Both the position numbers and the translations under genes were made by a program. 64,000 nucleotides of DNA from NCBI GenBank assembly GCA_015832175.1, contig WJXW01000005.1, positions 310,001 through 374,000 of the forward strand. Direction: 5' to 3'. The notes under the pieces were generated by a model that was not told the origin of the DNA, did not search any database, and worked only from the letters and a program-made list of their open reading frames with translations. This DNA comes from Paraphaeosphaeria minitans. Lineage: Eukaryota; Ascomycota; Dothideomycetes; Pleosporales; Didymosphaeriaceae. Positions 49,442-63,200 of this stretch are shown here, in pieces. Positions within the stretch are counted from its first letter, which is position 1. Each line of letters starts with the position of its first letter.

Positions 49442-52400
49442 ATGCCAGCGGTAGGACCCTGACCCCTCATTGCGAGGAAGCTGGAGGCGCTGACGGCAGC
49501 TGGATAGGCTGTGAGCAAGCGCGCCGGGCGCAAGAAGGATGCCGCCGCCGGTGGTGGGGGGCAGAAGGGCGGTTTCGCGAAGAAGGCCGTCTTCGAATCC
49601 ACCAAGAAAAAGGAGGTCGGCGTATCAGATCTCACGCTGCTCAGCAAGATCTCAAACGAAGCCATCAACGACAACCTGAAGAAGAGATTCGAGAACAGGG
49701 AAATCTACGTACGTGCGGGCCCCCGCAACAGGCGCCCGCCAGCGCGCATCGCCGAGCCTACCCAGGACAACCGCTGATTTGGGCGCAGACATACATCGGA
49801 CATGTGCTGGTGTCAGTCAATCCGTTCCGTGATCGTACGTTTCGCCTGCAGTTGCTCGCGCGAGGGGTACTGACATTGGGACAGTGGGTATATACACGGA
49901 CCAGGTCCTGGATAGCTACAAGGGCAAGAACAGATTGGAGGTAGGCTTCGCACCCCACCATCCACTGCGATCGGTTGACTGATGTCGCCAGGTGCCTCCG
50001 CATGTCTTCGCGATCGCCGAATCTTCCTACTACAACATGAAAGCGTACAAGGAGAACCAGTGCGTGATCATCTCGGGCGAGTCCGGTGCGGGCAAGACCG
50101 AAGCCGCAAAGCGAATCATGCAATACATTGCCAATGTCTCGGGCGGCAGCAATAGCGGTATTCAGGAGATCAAGGAGACTGTGCTGGCCACGAACCCTCT
50201 ACTCGAATCATTCGGCAACGCGAAGACGCTAAGAAACAATAATTCGTCGCGATTCGGAAAGTACCTTGAGATTCAGTTCAATGCGCAGGGCGAGCCAGTG
50301 GGCGCAAACATCAACAATTATCTTTTGGAGAAGTCAAGAGTAGTGGGGCAGATCACGAACGAGCGCAACTTCCATATATTCTATCAGTTCGCAAAGGCGG
50401 CATCCTCAAACCACAGAGGTAATGTTGTTTGCAATAGGTACACGCGCGCTGCTGACACATACAGAAATCTTTGGTATTCAGCAGCCACAGCAGTACGTCT
50501 ATACAAGCCGCTCGAAATGCTACGACGTCCAAGGCATCGATGACGACGCCGAGTTCAAAGATACCATGAATGCTATGAAGACTATTGGACTGTCGCAGGA
50601 CGAGCAAGACAGCATATTCAGAATGCTTTCGGCTATATTATGGCTAGGAAACGTAACGTTCCGGGAGGACGACAAAGGTGACACAGTAATCGCGGATCAG
50701 TCTGTCGTAGACTTTGTTGCGTACCTACTGGAGGTAGAATCTGCGCACGTGAACAAAGCGCTCACCACTCGCGTGGTAGAGACTAGTCGAGGTGGACGCC
50801 GAGGTTCAGTGTACGATGTCCCGCTGAACCCTACACAAGCAGCATCTGTACGAGATGCGCTAGCAAAGGCCATATACTTCAACCTGTTCGATTGGATCGT
50901 CACACGCATCAACATTTCGCTACAAGCCCGAGATGCAGTGGCCTACTCGATTGGTATTCTGGACATCTACGGATTCGAGATTTTCGAGCGCAACAGTTTT
51001 GAACAGCTCTGCATCAACTATGTCAACGAAAAGCTCCAGCAGATTTTCATCCAGCTGACCCTCAAGGCGGAGCAAGAAGAGTACGAGCGAGAACAGATCA
51101 AATGGACTCCGATCAAGTACTTCGATAACAAGGTTGTGTGCCAATTGATCGAAGAAAGGCGGCCTCCGGGCGTCTTCGCTAACCTGAACGACGCCTGTGC
51201 AACAGCGAGCGCAGATCCCGCCGCTGCTGATCAGACTTTTGCGCAACGATTAAATTCTCTATCTTCCAACCCGAACTTCCAGCCACGACAGGGCCAATTC
51301 ATCATCAAGCACTACGCTGGTGACGTGTCTTACGCAATCGATGGCATGACCGACAAGAACAAGGATCAATTACTCAAGGACTTGCTGATTCTCCTCGGCA
51401 ACAGCTCCAACAACTTCGTACATACGCTTTTCCCCGATCAGATCGATACTGATAATAAGAGACGTCCTCCGACAGCCGGTGATAAGATCAAGGTTTCGGC
51501 GAATGCCCTTGTTGAAACACTCATGAAAGCGCAGCCTTCGTATATCCGTACTATCAAGCCGAACGAGAACAAGTCGCCTACCGAATTCAACGAGCCAAAC
51601 GTCCTACATCAGATCAAGTATCTCGGTCTGCAGGAGAACGTCCGCATTCGACGTGCTGGATTCGCGTCGCGTCAGACTTTCGACAAGTTTGTCGAGAGGT
51701 TCTTTCTTCTGTCACCGAAAACAGGGTATGCAGGAGAGTACACTTGGAGTGGGTCATATGAGAGTGGTGCCAAACAGATTCTGAAAGACACAAACATTCC
51801 TGCCGAGGAGTTCCAGATGGGCGTAACCAAAGTTTTCATCAAGACCCCCGAAACACTGTTCGCACTCGAGACGATGCGAGATCGTTACTGGCACAACATG
51901 GCTATAAGGATCCAGCGCGCGTGGCGAAACTACTTGCGCTACAGGTCAGAATGTGCTATTCGAATCCAGCGGTTCTGGAGACGCATCAACGGTGGATTCG
52001 AATTCATCGAGCTCCGCGACCAAGGTCACAAGGTTTTGCAAGGCCGGAAAGAGCGACGAAGGTACAGTTTGGTCGGCTACCGCAGGTTCATGGGCGACTA
52101 CCTTGGTATCGGAAACAAGGGTGGACCTGGTGAAGTGGTCGCGAATGCGATCGGCATCTCCAACCAAGAGGTGCTTTTCTCGTGCCGCGCTGAGCTCCTC
52201 GTAGCGAAGCTTGGTCGCTCTAGTAAGCCCGAGGCGCGAACACTCGTCTTGACCAAATCAAATGTCTACCTCGTTAAGCAGGTGCTTGTCAACCGACAAG
52301 TACAAATCCAGGCTGAAAGAACGATACCGGTAGGAGCCATCAATTATGTCAGCTGCACTACTCTGAAGGACGACTGGTTCTCCATCGGTGTGGGTTCACC

Positions 52401-53422
52401 CCAAGAGCCTGATCCTTTATTGAACTGTATCTTCAAGACGGAATTCTTCACCCACTTAACCAACATATTGCGCGGGTCGCTGAACATCAAGATCGGAGAG
52501 ACGATCGAGTTCAACAAGAAGCCTGGGAAGCCAGCTCAGGTGAAAGCAATCAAAGATCCTGCTGTACCGAGGGACGACCTGTACAAGAGTGGTACCATTC
52601 ACACAGCCGCTGGAGAGCCACCCAACTCACAGTCGAAATCAACGCCCAAAGGAAAACAGGTCGCAGCGAAGCCAATCACTAAGGGCAAATTGCTACGACC
52701 CGGTGGACCCGGTGGCGGACCATCAAAACTCGCGGCCCGGCCCAAACCTACACCTGCCCCGACACCAGTCGCGGCGCCCGTAGCTGCCCAACCAAGAGCC
52801 GTGCCACAGCCAGTAGCAGCACTGTCAAATGGACATGCACGCAACACATCTACATCGTCAAACCGAGCGCCTCCACCCCCGCCTCCACCCCCACCCGCTG
52901 CGCCTCCCGCACCTAAAGAGCCCACATACAAAGCACTGTATGACTTTGCTGGTCAATCCGCTGGAGAGCTCAGTCTCCAGAAAGACGAAATCATCCTGGT
53001 GACCCAAAAAGAGGGTAACGGTACGTACTCACCTTCTCTCCCATGCCAACCCAAAACTTACCCCCACAGGCTGGTGGCTCGCAAGCAGGCTCGACAAGTC
53101 CGCCTCCGGCTGGGCACCCTCCGCCTACCTGCAAGAATACATCAGCAAGCCCGCGCCGCCGCCCGCGCCTCCCGCTCCGCCAGCTCGGCCTGCAAACGGC
53201 GTCCGCGGAAAGGGCGCACCGCCGGCTCCGCCTGCCAAACGGCCCGTCGCCAAGAAGCCGGTTGCTGGCGGCGAGGCTAGGGATAGCGGGTACTCTGGCA
53301 GCAACTCTGATGTCGGCGCAAGGGATAGTGGGGGGAGTATTGCGGGGGGTTTGGCAGAGGCGCTCAGGCAGAGGCAGGCGGCGATGCAGGGGAGGAAGGC
53401 GGCGGAGGAGGATGAATGGTGA
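49442..53422 (+). CDS. myoA: Class I myosin with SH3 and acidic tail
   Basis: Actin motor for endocytosis and polarised hyphal growth, acting at cortical patches. Exons are 49442..49450, 49508..49708, 49789..49834, 49885..49940, 49992..50418, 50465..53020 and 53070..53422, 1215 aa. Motor: [16 protein letters not shown] (P-loop, about 132), [12 protein letters not shown] (switch I), LDIYGFEIF (switch II). The TEDS site is Ser in [10 protein letters not shown] (about 360), the type phosphorylated by PAK kinases. Two IQ motifs near 725 ([24 protein letters not shown]) are followed by the TH1 lipid-binding domain. The Pro-rich TH2 includes [17 protein letters not shown]3 (about 1065) has [15 protein letters not shown] and is split by the last intron. 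The AEEDEW end is the Arp2/3-activating acidic motif. The 9-nt first exon (MPA) is the least certain part. Confidence 0.95.
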
Positions 53423-56318
53423 GGAGGTAAGCAGTATGGTGCTGGCGGACTGGCCTGGCTAGCTTGAACGATAGACGTTGATGTTTCAAATGCTTGGGTT
53501 TGCCGATGTATCTGTGGTGTAAGGCTGTCTTGCGTGCATGCTTCGACCTTGTGGATTTGACACGAGATGGCTAGTCTGGCCTCTCTGGGTGGCAACTTTG
53601 GAATATCTCTTACGAGATGGGTTGCGAATTTAAGAAAAGATTCGATACAAGATGTAGGACTGTTTTTGCTATAAATACGGCACCGTGGCACCAAGGTCCA
53701 TGATGATCATCACCGCCGCTGCCACGCTGGCTTGACTGGTGACTGTGCACTCGGGGACGGGATGTGATGACTGATTCCAATGCTCTGAATCCAACGCCGC
53801 TTCTCTTATGTTTATTGTATTTGTTGAACCTTTTGCAGAGCAGCAGTTGAGCTTTGGCGCAATTGACTGATGACTGCATTTGAAGTGTCTACTCTACCTC
53901 GACTCATTGAATTTCCTCCATTGACTCCTGGAGGTAGAGTGAGTTATCGGGAGAATTGAAGTTGCTTTTCGCCTAGGGTGAGGCTTCTGGTGTCCTCTGA
54001 TTCTTGAGAAGGCATCGGATCACCTATTCCAGGTCCCTCGAGCTTGAGCTCTTCCCCAAAATATTTTCGCGATCGAAGAGCATGTTCTATGAACTTTCAG
54101 GATCCTTGAACATCAAAAATCGAGACTTCATGTCCGAGACAGCTTCATTCCGTCCTTGGGCTGCGAAATGGAGTCACTTTCTAGCATGTGCATTGTAGAC
54201 ATTAAGACCCAGAAAACCGAGGCTAGACATTCTTAGAAATCATTGGCGTCACTTTTAAGGCAGATTTGCGTTATTGTGTATAATGCCTTGAGCAGACGAG
54301 AGACAAGGATCTTGATGAGGACTTGCTGCCTATAGGTAGTTGTATTACCTGCATGTATAGCCTTACATCTAATGATCCTCGTCCAGATGCACAACCGTCG
54401 CATCTCAATGAACATTCCTAACAGAACCTAACCTGGTGTCTCTCATCCAGTGAATCGATCATTGACAATACAAGCATATTCATTGAATATAGCTCGACAC
54501 CAGGAATGTATATCTTTCCGGCACAACCCCTCTTCGAGCAGTCCAACGGGCCAGTCTTGAAGACTTCGACTTCCATTCACTCACCTCCGTCATCTACAAG
54601 CACTGTCGCAAAGAGCAGCCGAACTACGAGATGGCATGACTGCTAGGAGTTTTTCAATGTCGGTCTTCGTATCTATCATGATCAGAGGCGAGTGAGGGTT
54701 GCATTCGCTTAGAGTAACATGAAGGTGACCGAGTGCTTTGGGACTTGCTGGTTTATGATATGTATCTTGCAGCAACTCCTCCAACATACGACCATAGGAT
54801 CCTGAGAACTAGGCTTCCCGTCCGCTCAGCCATATATAAGCAGGATACCGGCGGATTAGTACGAAAGTTGGTGACAATTTCGGAATCCCCGCTGTTGTAT
54901 GTTTTTGCTGAGGTTTTTAGCCCTCTTTTCGGGTGGTTGTGCGCGGTGTGGGTCCCTCCTGGCGACCTAGCAACACGTGGGAGTGACACCTAGCTAGCCT
55001 TTGTGGTGTGTTTGTTAAAAGTAGCATTGGATCAAATACAGAGCAAAACTCAATATCCTCTTTCTAAATCTCGTCTGACTCGTTAGCTGGCCGTGACCCA
55101 GGTGTAAGATATCCGCCGGCGCTGTACGAAGCTTAGGTATGGCAGTGGGCAAAAACAACCTTGGAAGCAATTCCTTAGAAGGAACAGGCTTTGGATTGTT
55201 GCTGCTGACTTCAATACCATATGAATCGACTCGTATGCGCGTCATTGCAAGGACGGTTTTATTAGTAGGACGTACATTCGATGTCTGTCTCGGAAAAAAG
55301 GAGCCCCACCTACCGCACGTACTTACCTATAGGACCGAAAGACCATGCTTCCTTCGCTATCAGACCGAATATAATGCCGCCCATGAATGTTTTATGAACG
55401 GATCCGCGGATACATGATATCCATTGGGTCTAGACATGTGAAGTGGGTGGATTTCGCGGAAAACATGCTGCGCTAAGGCTACGATTCCCGCCCGTCGCTC
55501 GGAATTGAGGCCCGCAGGTCCCGACTCGGGCTCGACCCGTGCCTCCAACAGCGCATTCAACACAAGTTTATCCGACCATTTGAGGCTTGCAAACCGCGAG
55601 ATCCTGATGCCGGCATTGCTCGCATGAGCATCGAGATCCGCCAGCGCAGTGTACATCCGCTGCTACAGCTGGGATGTTCCTCTCAGCCGACGTCCCTCAC
55701 ATCGGCGCCTAGGTACTCGCCGACGTCGCTACAAAGCTAGACTCGCTACTTGTCTTGCATCTAGACGTCGCCTCTATGAAACATTGAACCTCTCGATTCC
55801 CCTATTACAGAGTACATGATGAGGTGCACTTCTCGAGATATCGCTGTCCGGTGCCGAACCATCATGAGGAAGCGTCGGATGAGAACAGCATGTATCGATC
55901 AAAACGGTCAGAAGAGACGCGTCTCGAACGGGCGAGAAAGCGGCTGAATGACACTCGCGGCTCATTGCCGGCACACCGGGCTTCGACGCTCTAGGCGATT
56001 TGCAGCTCCCTTCCGCGCCCTTTCGAAAGGATTCGGATGTTCGAGCCTCCCGCCACACCAGATCCCCACTTCCATCATCTTTACGCGGATTATACGAGGT
56101 CGTTGTTTTTCCACCGATGGTCCTACCAGGGATGCTTAAGAGTGTCAAATTACTACTATCATCCTCCAGGCAACACTCTTCTCTGATACCGTTCGCTCGT
56201 TACGTGTCTGCCTGAAACGACCAACCTGGCCCGCGGATCTTCTTGACCGTCGAGAGAACTTTCTAACCCATACACACTCTCGCAATCTTATCAGATTATA
56301 CCTTTTGGCCAGTTCACT
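53423..56318. other. 2.9-kb gene-poor interval
   Basis: No recognisable gene. Short frames, for example a 98-codon minus-strand frame at 55360-55656 with GIVALAQHVFREIHPLHMSR and a 124-codon frame at 55774-56148, have no family features. The region could hold a decayed gene. No tandem repeat or transposon end was seen. The last 100 bp are the GH3 promoter/leader. Confidence 0.4.
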
Positions 56319-59300
56319 ATGAGTGCTGTCGAGCTCGAACAACCTCTTCCGACGGAGAGCGAGCAATTCCACTATATCGACGTGAAAGAAGGCCACATTC
56401 TAGTACGGCCCGTTTCCGACGATTTGACAACTGCAGCAACGCTCGATCAACAGTCTCGAGAAGAAGCCAGAATGACTAGCAGCATCGGAGTGCAACTCGA
56501 AGTGACTGACGAAAGGGCGAGGGCCCTGGCAGCGTCCTTGAGTCTCGAAGAACAGGTCCGTACTGCCTATTTCTTTCGGTCCGCGGAGTTTGGGCTTCAC
56601 TGCATTGCCTTCATTGACGTGCTGGAGGATCGTATATATTGCTACGTGCAGGTTTATTTTCACAGCGCAAAGCAGAGATAAGTTGCAAGCATCGGAATGA
56701 GCGCAAGCTGCACTTGCAGCTTGATGATGAGGCTTCGGAACGTCAAAAATAGAACAATGCGCTCCGTCAACGCTTCTAGCCGCTTTTTTCTATTGCTGCT
56801 TTGCTTACAGGTCTGATAAATCGATCTAGATCTCACTACTAGCTGGAGTTGACTTCTGGCGGTCAATGCCAATTCCCAGCAAAGATATTCCCTCGATCAA
56901 GACTACAGATGGCCCCAACGGCGCGAGAGGAGAGTTCTTCACCAACGGCACGCCTGTGAGCAAGACATCCCTTACTATTCACTCCCGCCTGTTGACCCCA
57001 TTAGGCAGCACTTTTTCCTTGTGGAATATCCATGGCGTCAACGTGGAATCCAGATTTGATTGAGGAGATAGGTCGGCATTTAGGAGACGAAACTAAAGCT
57101 AGGGGTGCGAATGTTTTGCTTGCGCCCACGATATGCATGCATCGATCACCATTGGGCGGGCGCAACTTTGTAAGTGCACAGGATGCCCGACGTGGGTCTT
57201 CCATTGATTTACACGTGATGTGGTCACACAGCCAATCTCATACTTACTGACAACACCCGACTTCTAGGAATCATTCTCTGAAGACCCTTTCCTCACAGGC
57301 AAGCTAGCGGCATCCTACATCCGTGGACTGCAAAGCAAAAAGATTGCTGCAACAGTCAAGCACTTCGTTGGCAACGAGCAAGAGACAGAGCGCAAGGCAT
57401 ACGATGCAGTGATTGCAGAACGTCCTCTAAGAGAGATCTACCTTAAGCCATTTGAGATAGCTGTGAGAGAGGCTTCTCCGTGGGCATTAATGAGCTCGTA
57501 CAATATCGTCAATGGAGTACATGCTGACGAAAACACACATACACTCAGAGAGATATTGCGTGGCGAGTGGGGATGGAACGGAGCTGTCATCTCCGACTGG
57601 ACCGGAACATATGCTACGGCACCTTCCATAAAAGCTGGAGTGGACATGGAGATGCCGGGCCCAACCGTGTGGAGGCAAGTGGACCAAGTAAAGATAGCAT
57701 TGGAGAACGGTGAGATCACAAGAGAAGAGATTGAGAAAGCGGCTGGAAACGTGCTCTACCTTGTAGACCGTACAAAGGGCTTGAATGATCAAAACCCAGA
57801 GCCGAAAGAGCAGTCGATTGATAACGAGGGAACTCGGAAATTGATCCTCCGGGCGGGTGTCGAAGGATTGACTTTATTGAAGAACGAAGGCGACGTGCTT
57901 CCAATCAAGGACGCAAAGAAAATCGCATTGATCGGACCAAATGCCAAGAGAGCTATCGCGAATGGAGGTGGCAGTGCTGGCTTGAACCCCTACTACAAAG
58001 TCAGTCCTTGGGATGGTCTCCAGGACCGATTCGACGGAGAGGTTGTCTTTGCGCAAGGATGCGATAGCTTGAAGTGGCTACCACTAGTCGCACCGTACTG
58101 CACAGCACCAGACGGGCAGCAAGGCGTGCAGCTAGAGTATTATTACGGTGACAAGTTTGAAGGAGTGCCGGCAGTCATTCAGCACAAGGTGAATACCGAT
58201 CTTTGGCTTTGGGATTCTGCACCCAAAACTGTTCTGCCGGCGTATTCCTTCAAGGTCAAAGCTACAATCACGCCGAAGTCTACCGGAAACCATACTTTTA
58301 GCTTTGCGTCTGTGGGACCTGGAAGGCTCTTTGTGGATGGAAACATCCTGATCGATAACTGGGATTGGAAAGAGGACGGCGAAGCTATGTTCTCCGCTTC
58401 TGAAGACAAGCTGCAATCAATACAGCTGCAGGAGGGCAAGCCATACGAATTGCTTGTCGAAAGCACAAACGAGGTGCGACCGGCTACCAAAGCATCGATT
58501 ATCGGCCGCCAGCACGACTATGGGGGTTGTCGCATTGGATATCAAGAAGAAGACAAGATCGACCGTTTAGAAGAAGCCACCAAGATTGCCCGCGACGCAG
58601 ATGTAGCCGTGGTAGTTGTCGGTCTTGATGCCGAATGGGAATCGGAGGGCTACGATAGAGGCAGCATGAATCTTCCAAAGGACGGGTCACAAGATCGGCT
58701 GATCGAAGCTGTCCTCCAAGCCAATCCGCGCACCGTTGTAGTCAATCAATCGGGCACACCAGTCGCTATGCCTTGGGCTGATCGCGCCCCAGCAATATTG
58801 CAAGCATGGTATCAAGGGCAAGAAGCGGGACACGCCCTTGCAGACGTTCTACTCGGAAGTACAAGCCCAAGCGGAAAGCTCCCTACAACCTTTCCTGTTC
58901 GTCTAGAGGACAATCCATCTTACCACAACTGGCCTGGTGAGAACATGAAGACGGTGTATGGAGAAGGCATATACATCGGCTACAGACACTACGAGCGCTC
59001 AAAAATCGCGCCTCTCTTCCCTTTCGGCCACGGGCTCACGTACACGACCTTTGCCTATGGAGCACCGATCATCGACTCATCCATACTCTCCGCATTTTCT
59101 CCGATAACCATCACTGTCCCAGTCACAAACACAGGCTCCGTTGCCGCTTCCGAAACCGTTCAAGCCTATGTCAAGGACGTGAAGTCCCGGCTCCCACGGC
59201 CAGAGAAGGAGCTTCAGGCATTCGGCAAAGTTTTCTTGCAGCCAGGCGAGACGAAAGAAGTCAACCTGAAGCTGGACAAGTACTCAGTAGGCTACTTTGA

Positions 59301-59482
59301 CACGAGTCTGGGAGAGAAGGGGCTGTGGATCGCGGAGGAGGGAGAGTTTGAGGTACTGATCGGAGCGAGCAGTGTGGACATCAGGTATGCAATTCGTGAG
59401 AGCGAGTGGAATGTCACCGACTAACAGTCACAGGGCAAAGGGAGAGTTCGAGGTCAAGGAGAGTTTCACGTGGGTGTTCTAG
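56319..59482 (+). CDS. GH3 beta-glucosidase with PA14 domain, probably intracellular
   Basis: Hydrolyses beta-glucosides by a retaining mechanism. Exons are 56319..56555, 56830..56955, 57005..57169, 57268..59384 and 59434..59482, 897 aa. Splicing restores SLEEQ-ISLLAGVDFWRSMPIPS, GTP-AALFPCGISMAST, GGRNF-ESFSEDPFLTGK and VDIR-AKGEFEVKESFTWVF. The nucleophile Asp is in AVISDWTGTYAT (about 285). Domain 2 begins near 360 (LTLLKNEGDVLPIKDAKKIA). A PA14 insert spans about 463-580 (PGRLFVDGNILIDNWDW). A fibronectin-III-like end contains FGHGLTYTTF. No signal peptide is visible. About 70 residues precede the normal start, and an internal ATG at 56472 is an alternative. Intron 1 is long (274 nt) with a GTCCGT donor. 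Confidence 0.93.
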
Positions 59483-60281
59483 AACAGGTAGAGCTGAAGG
59501 CGCATAGTGGCAGAAAGCCGACCCAAAAGAGACCATTTGGCAGGAATTGCACAACGGTCTTGTTGGAGAAAACATTATTGGTGTTTTATATACCGTGTGG
59601 ACGATGAAGTGATGAGCTGAAGTGCGTGGTGTAGCGCCAGGACGATAGTGCAGTGTTAGGTACCGCAGAGTAGGCGATGTATAGGCCGATTGTACTCAAG
59701 CTTTTTTCATGGCACTGCAAACAGCCAAGCAGCTAAGCCGCTCAATAGACGATCTGACTATGAATGCTCGAATCCAAGATTTGATGGCGGGTGAAGCGCA
59801 ACATTGCAGCTAATGCAATTGGCGGGGCTGGGCGCTAGGGCACGTGAATGTCGCCCCACACTCGCTAGCGTCGGAGCCGGATCAACCCTCACGGAGCTGG
59901 GGGCGGCGCTTTTGCGATCGCTCCTACACCCTGACCTCATTGCCATCACCTCCTCTTCAAGATACCCACGGCGCACGGCATTTGACTCGGTCGCGCGTTT
60001 TTGCTTCCCTCCTTCCACGCTCTTCTGGCGCGACTCGCGCCTTACGGCGGTCACAGCAGCTGTCAGCTGCCTCGGTCGCTCCTAATCAACAGTTGACCCT
60101 GCGCTGGCGAGCTGCCCTTTTGCCGACAATCGGAACGTCAACGCCCACCTCCTACACCACACTTCTTCTGGGAGATCTACATGCTGCACTCGTTGGTGAT
60201 AGCCACCGTCGATCCTCCAACGCCTCTTCGCACCTCTCGACGCTGCCACGCTTAAAGCCGGCGAGCAGCTGTAACGCCGAG
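59483..60281. other. GH3 3' region and SIN3 promoter
   Basis: Contains a GGCACGTGAATG E-box near 59839 and a C/T-rich leader before SIN3. An open frame upstream of the SIN3 ATG is in phase from 59844, but it reads as low-quality sequence. Confidence 0.45.
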
Positions 60282-63200
60282 ATGAATTCAGCGCATCGCG
60301 AAGGATGGCCCCCGACGCAATCGCAAGCGTCGGGATCTGGTCAACAACCAGCAGAGCAAGGCCAAGCTCAGCCGCCACGGCCACTGGGCTCCTTCGGGTG
60401 CGTACTCGCTGCTCTCCTTGTTTACTGCCACAGGCCACTAAGCATAGTACCATGCTTCGGCTTCTTTGCAACCTACCTGTCGGTTTGAGCTTTGCTGACC
60501 ATGTGCTGCATTGCAGTCCCGCCAATGCGACCCAACAGACGCAGTCTCACACATCACCGGCCCAAGGCCCCGCGCCTGTGCTCCCTCTTCCTTCTGGTAT
60601 GTACCTGATGGGTGCGCGTGTTGATTTTCTAGCTAACAGTCACGCCTAGGAGGACCTTTCTACCCCTCCAACGGTGCGTCACAGCATAGCCAGAGTCTCT
60701 CTTCCTTAGCGGGTCTTACGGGACAAGCCCCGCAAGCGTCTCCGCACATGTCCACGCAGCGTCCGCCGTCCTCTGAAGCCGCTCCTATCACGACGAATCC
60801 TCAGGCAGCCCCTCTGGGCCCACCGTACTCATTGCCTGGTCTCTCGCAGACTCTGCAACCCCAACAGCCACGCGGTCCCACGCCAAGCCAGGCCAATGTA
60901 GAGCGCGAGCGAGAGCTTCGCGAACGAGAGACGAGGGAGCGAGAGATGATGGAAACGCATGCTGCTCAGCAGCACGCAGCACAGCAAGAGGAACTGGTGA
61001 AGCGCGAGGCTGACCAGCGAGAACGTGAGATCCGGGAGCGACAGCAGCAGGAACAGGCGACACACGAGAACCACTCCGCGCCCATCCAAATACATCAGCC
61101 GGTGGCAGTCGCGCCTTCAACGCGGACAGTCCACGGCCCGAACGGACTCTTAGGACAATCAGGACCTCTGGGTGGGCCGGCGATGACGGCACCGAATGCC
61201 CCAAACAACATCTTTGGAGGCGCCGTTGTCCAGCCTGTGCAGCAGGGCGACACTACTCCGAGGATGCAGCATGCCGTCCAGCCTCCGCCGCAAACATCCA
61301 TGCTCATGCCCTTCTCTGGGCCCCAAAGCGCCGCTGCAGCAATGGCCATGGGTCAAGGACAGCAACCCATCCTGAACGATGCCCTCAGCTATCTTGATCA
61401 AGTGAAGGTTCAATTTGCGGAACATCCTGATGTGTATAACCGGTTTCTGGACATTATGAAAGACTTCAAGAGCGGCGCGATCGATACCCCCGGCGTAATT
61501 GAGCGTGTGTCGACGCTCTTTGCCGGCAACCCAAATCTTATCCAGGGGTTCAATACCTTCTTACCCCCTGGCTACAAGATCGAATGCGGTACGAATGGCG
61601 ATCCGAATGCAATTCGTGTTACCACGCCGATGGGTACGATGGTATCCACTATGCCCGCTCCACGGCCGCTCTCTCCACCTCGAAGCGCAGCTGTAAACGG
61701 CAATGTGCCACCCACCGAGACTACCTTCTACGATGGTCAAGGGCGCTGGGCACAGAACATCAGGGACATTCGTCCTCCCCAAGCTGCAGAAGCACAGGAT
61801 CCTACCTTCTCCCCGAACGCTCGTAATCTAGGTCAAGCGTTGTTTGGTCCGCAACAAGGCCAAGTTGGACCCGCACCCCTCTCTCCAGAGGCTACAGCTC
61901 GTCCTCATCCTGATGCCGCTGCTTCGGCTGCCACTCTTGTGCATCAACAGGAGCAACGTGGTGTGTCTCAGCTGCAGAACGCTATCTCCGCTGCTGCTGG
62001 ACGCTCGATCTTATCACCTGGTGGCGACATTTCAACGCCAATGGCGGGACAGGCACTGAACGGTGTTGCCCAAGGCGCTCAAGGAGGTGTTGGTGCTGAG
62101 AAGCGTGGCCCGGTTGAGTTCAATCACGCTATTAGCTACGTGAACAAGATCAAGGTTAGCTTTATGGACTTCAAATGGTTATTTGCGTGGTTACTGACAA
62201 TGTTCTCAGAATCGGTTTGCGTCCCAACCAGATATCTACAAGCAATTTCTCGAAATTCTCCAAACATACCAGCGCGAGTCAAAGCCCATTCAGGATGTTT
62301 ATGCACAAGTCACAAACCTTTTCGGCGCTGCCCCAGATCTGCTAGAGGATTTCAAGCAGTTCCTGCCCGAATCGGCGGCTCAGCATCGAGCCCAGCAAGC
62401 GGCACGTCACAATGAAGAAGCTGCCATGCTGAGCAATGCACGCGGAGACGCAGGGTACGGCCAAGCACCCAACCATCAGCAAACACCCCGCGCGGATACT
62501 TCACGTTTGCCACCAATGGGCAATTTTGCACCCACCCCCACAGCAAACCGGGACAACAAGAGGAAACGTGGTGAACGCCAAGGTGCAGGTGCAGGTGTAG
62601 CCGCAGCTACTATACCTACTCCCATGCCACAAGATGCCCAGCAATCTAGCGTACGCAGTACGTATGGACAAGCAAATGCTCATAAGGTACGTTTGTTGTG
62701 TTTGCTACCTTTCAACTTCTTCAAGCTCGTCTCCTTTGGTCGCTGGAAATCATTGTGTCCACACGTACACTCTTCACTCTATCACTCGTTGCTTTGGCCT
62801 ATGCGACTCTGTTCCCATTCTATTACCGTCTTTCTTTTCCTTCAACCCTTTCCTCATCATTTGCTGCAATGTCCGTCCTAAAATCCCAAATGAAACGGGG
62901 TTACCATTCTCTTTGCGACATTACTAACTGCAAAAAGCGCGCCAAAACAGGCCATGCGAAGCAACCCATCGTCGTGGATGCTACGCCATTGTCACCGACA
63001 CTCATTCCAGCACCGCCGGCACCAATGCCTCCAACTACGACAACGAACCCCTCTCAGGAGGATTTGGCCTTCTTCGATCGAGTAAAAAAATTCATCGGCA
63101 ACAAGAACACCATGAACGAGTTCCTGAAGCTATGCAATCTTTTCTCTCAGGATCTAATCGACAAAAGCTTGCTCCTATACCGTGCTCAATCGTTCATTGG

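Noticed and set aside
55501..55545. GGTCCCGACTCGGG-like sequence as a possible tRNA arm
   Set aside because: No acceptor stem, D-arm or anticodon arm can be arranged around it.
56556..56681. GH3 first exon read through to a stop as a separate 120-aa protein
   Set aside because: Splicing at CAG/GTCCGT joins SLEEQ to ISLLAGVDFW, the expected GH3 start, so the read-through is intron.
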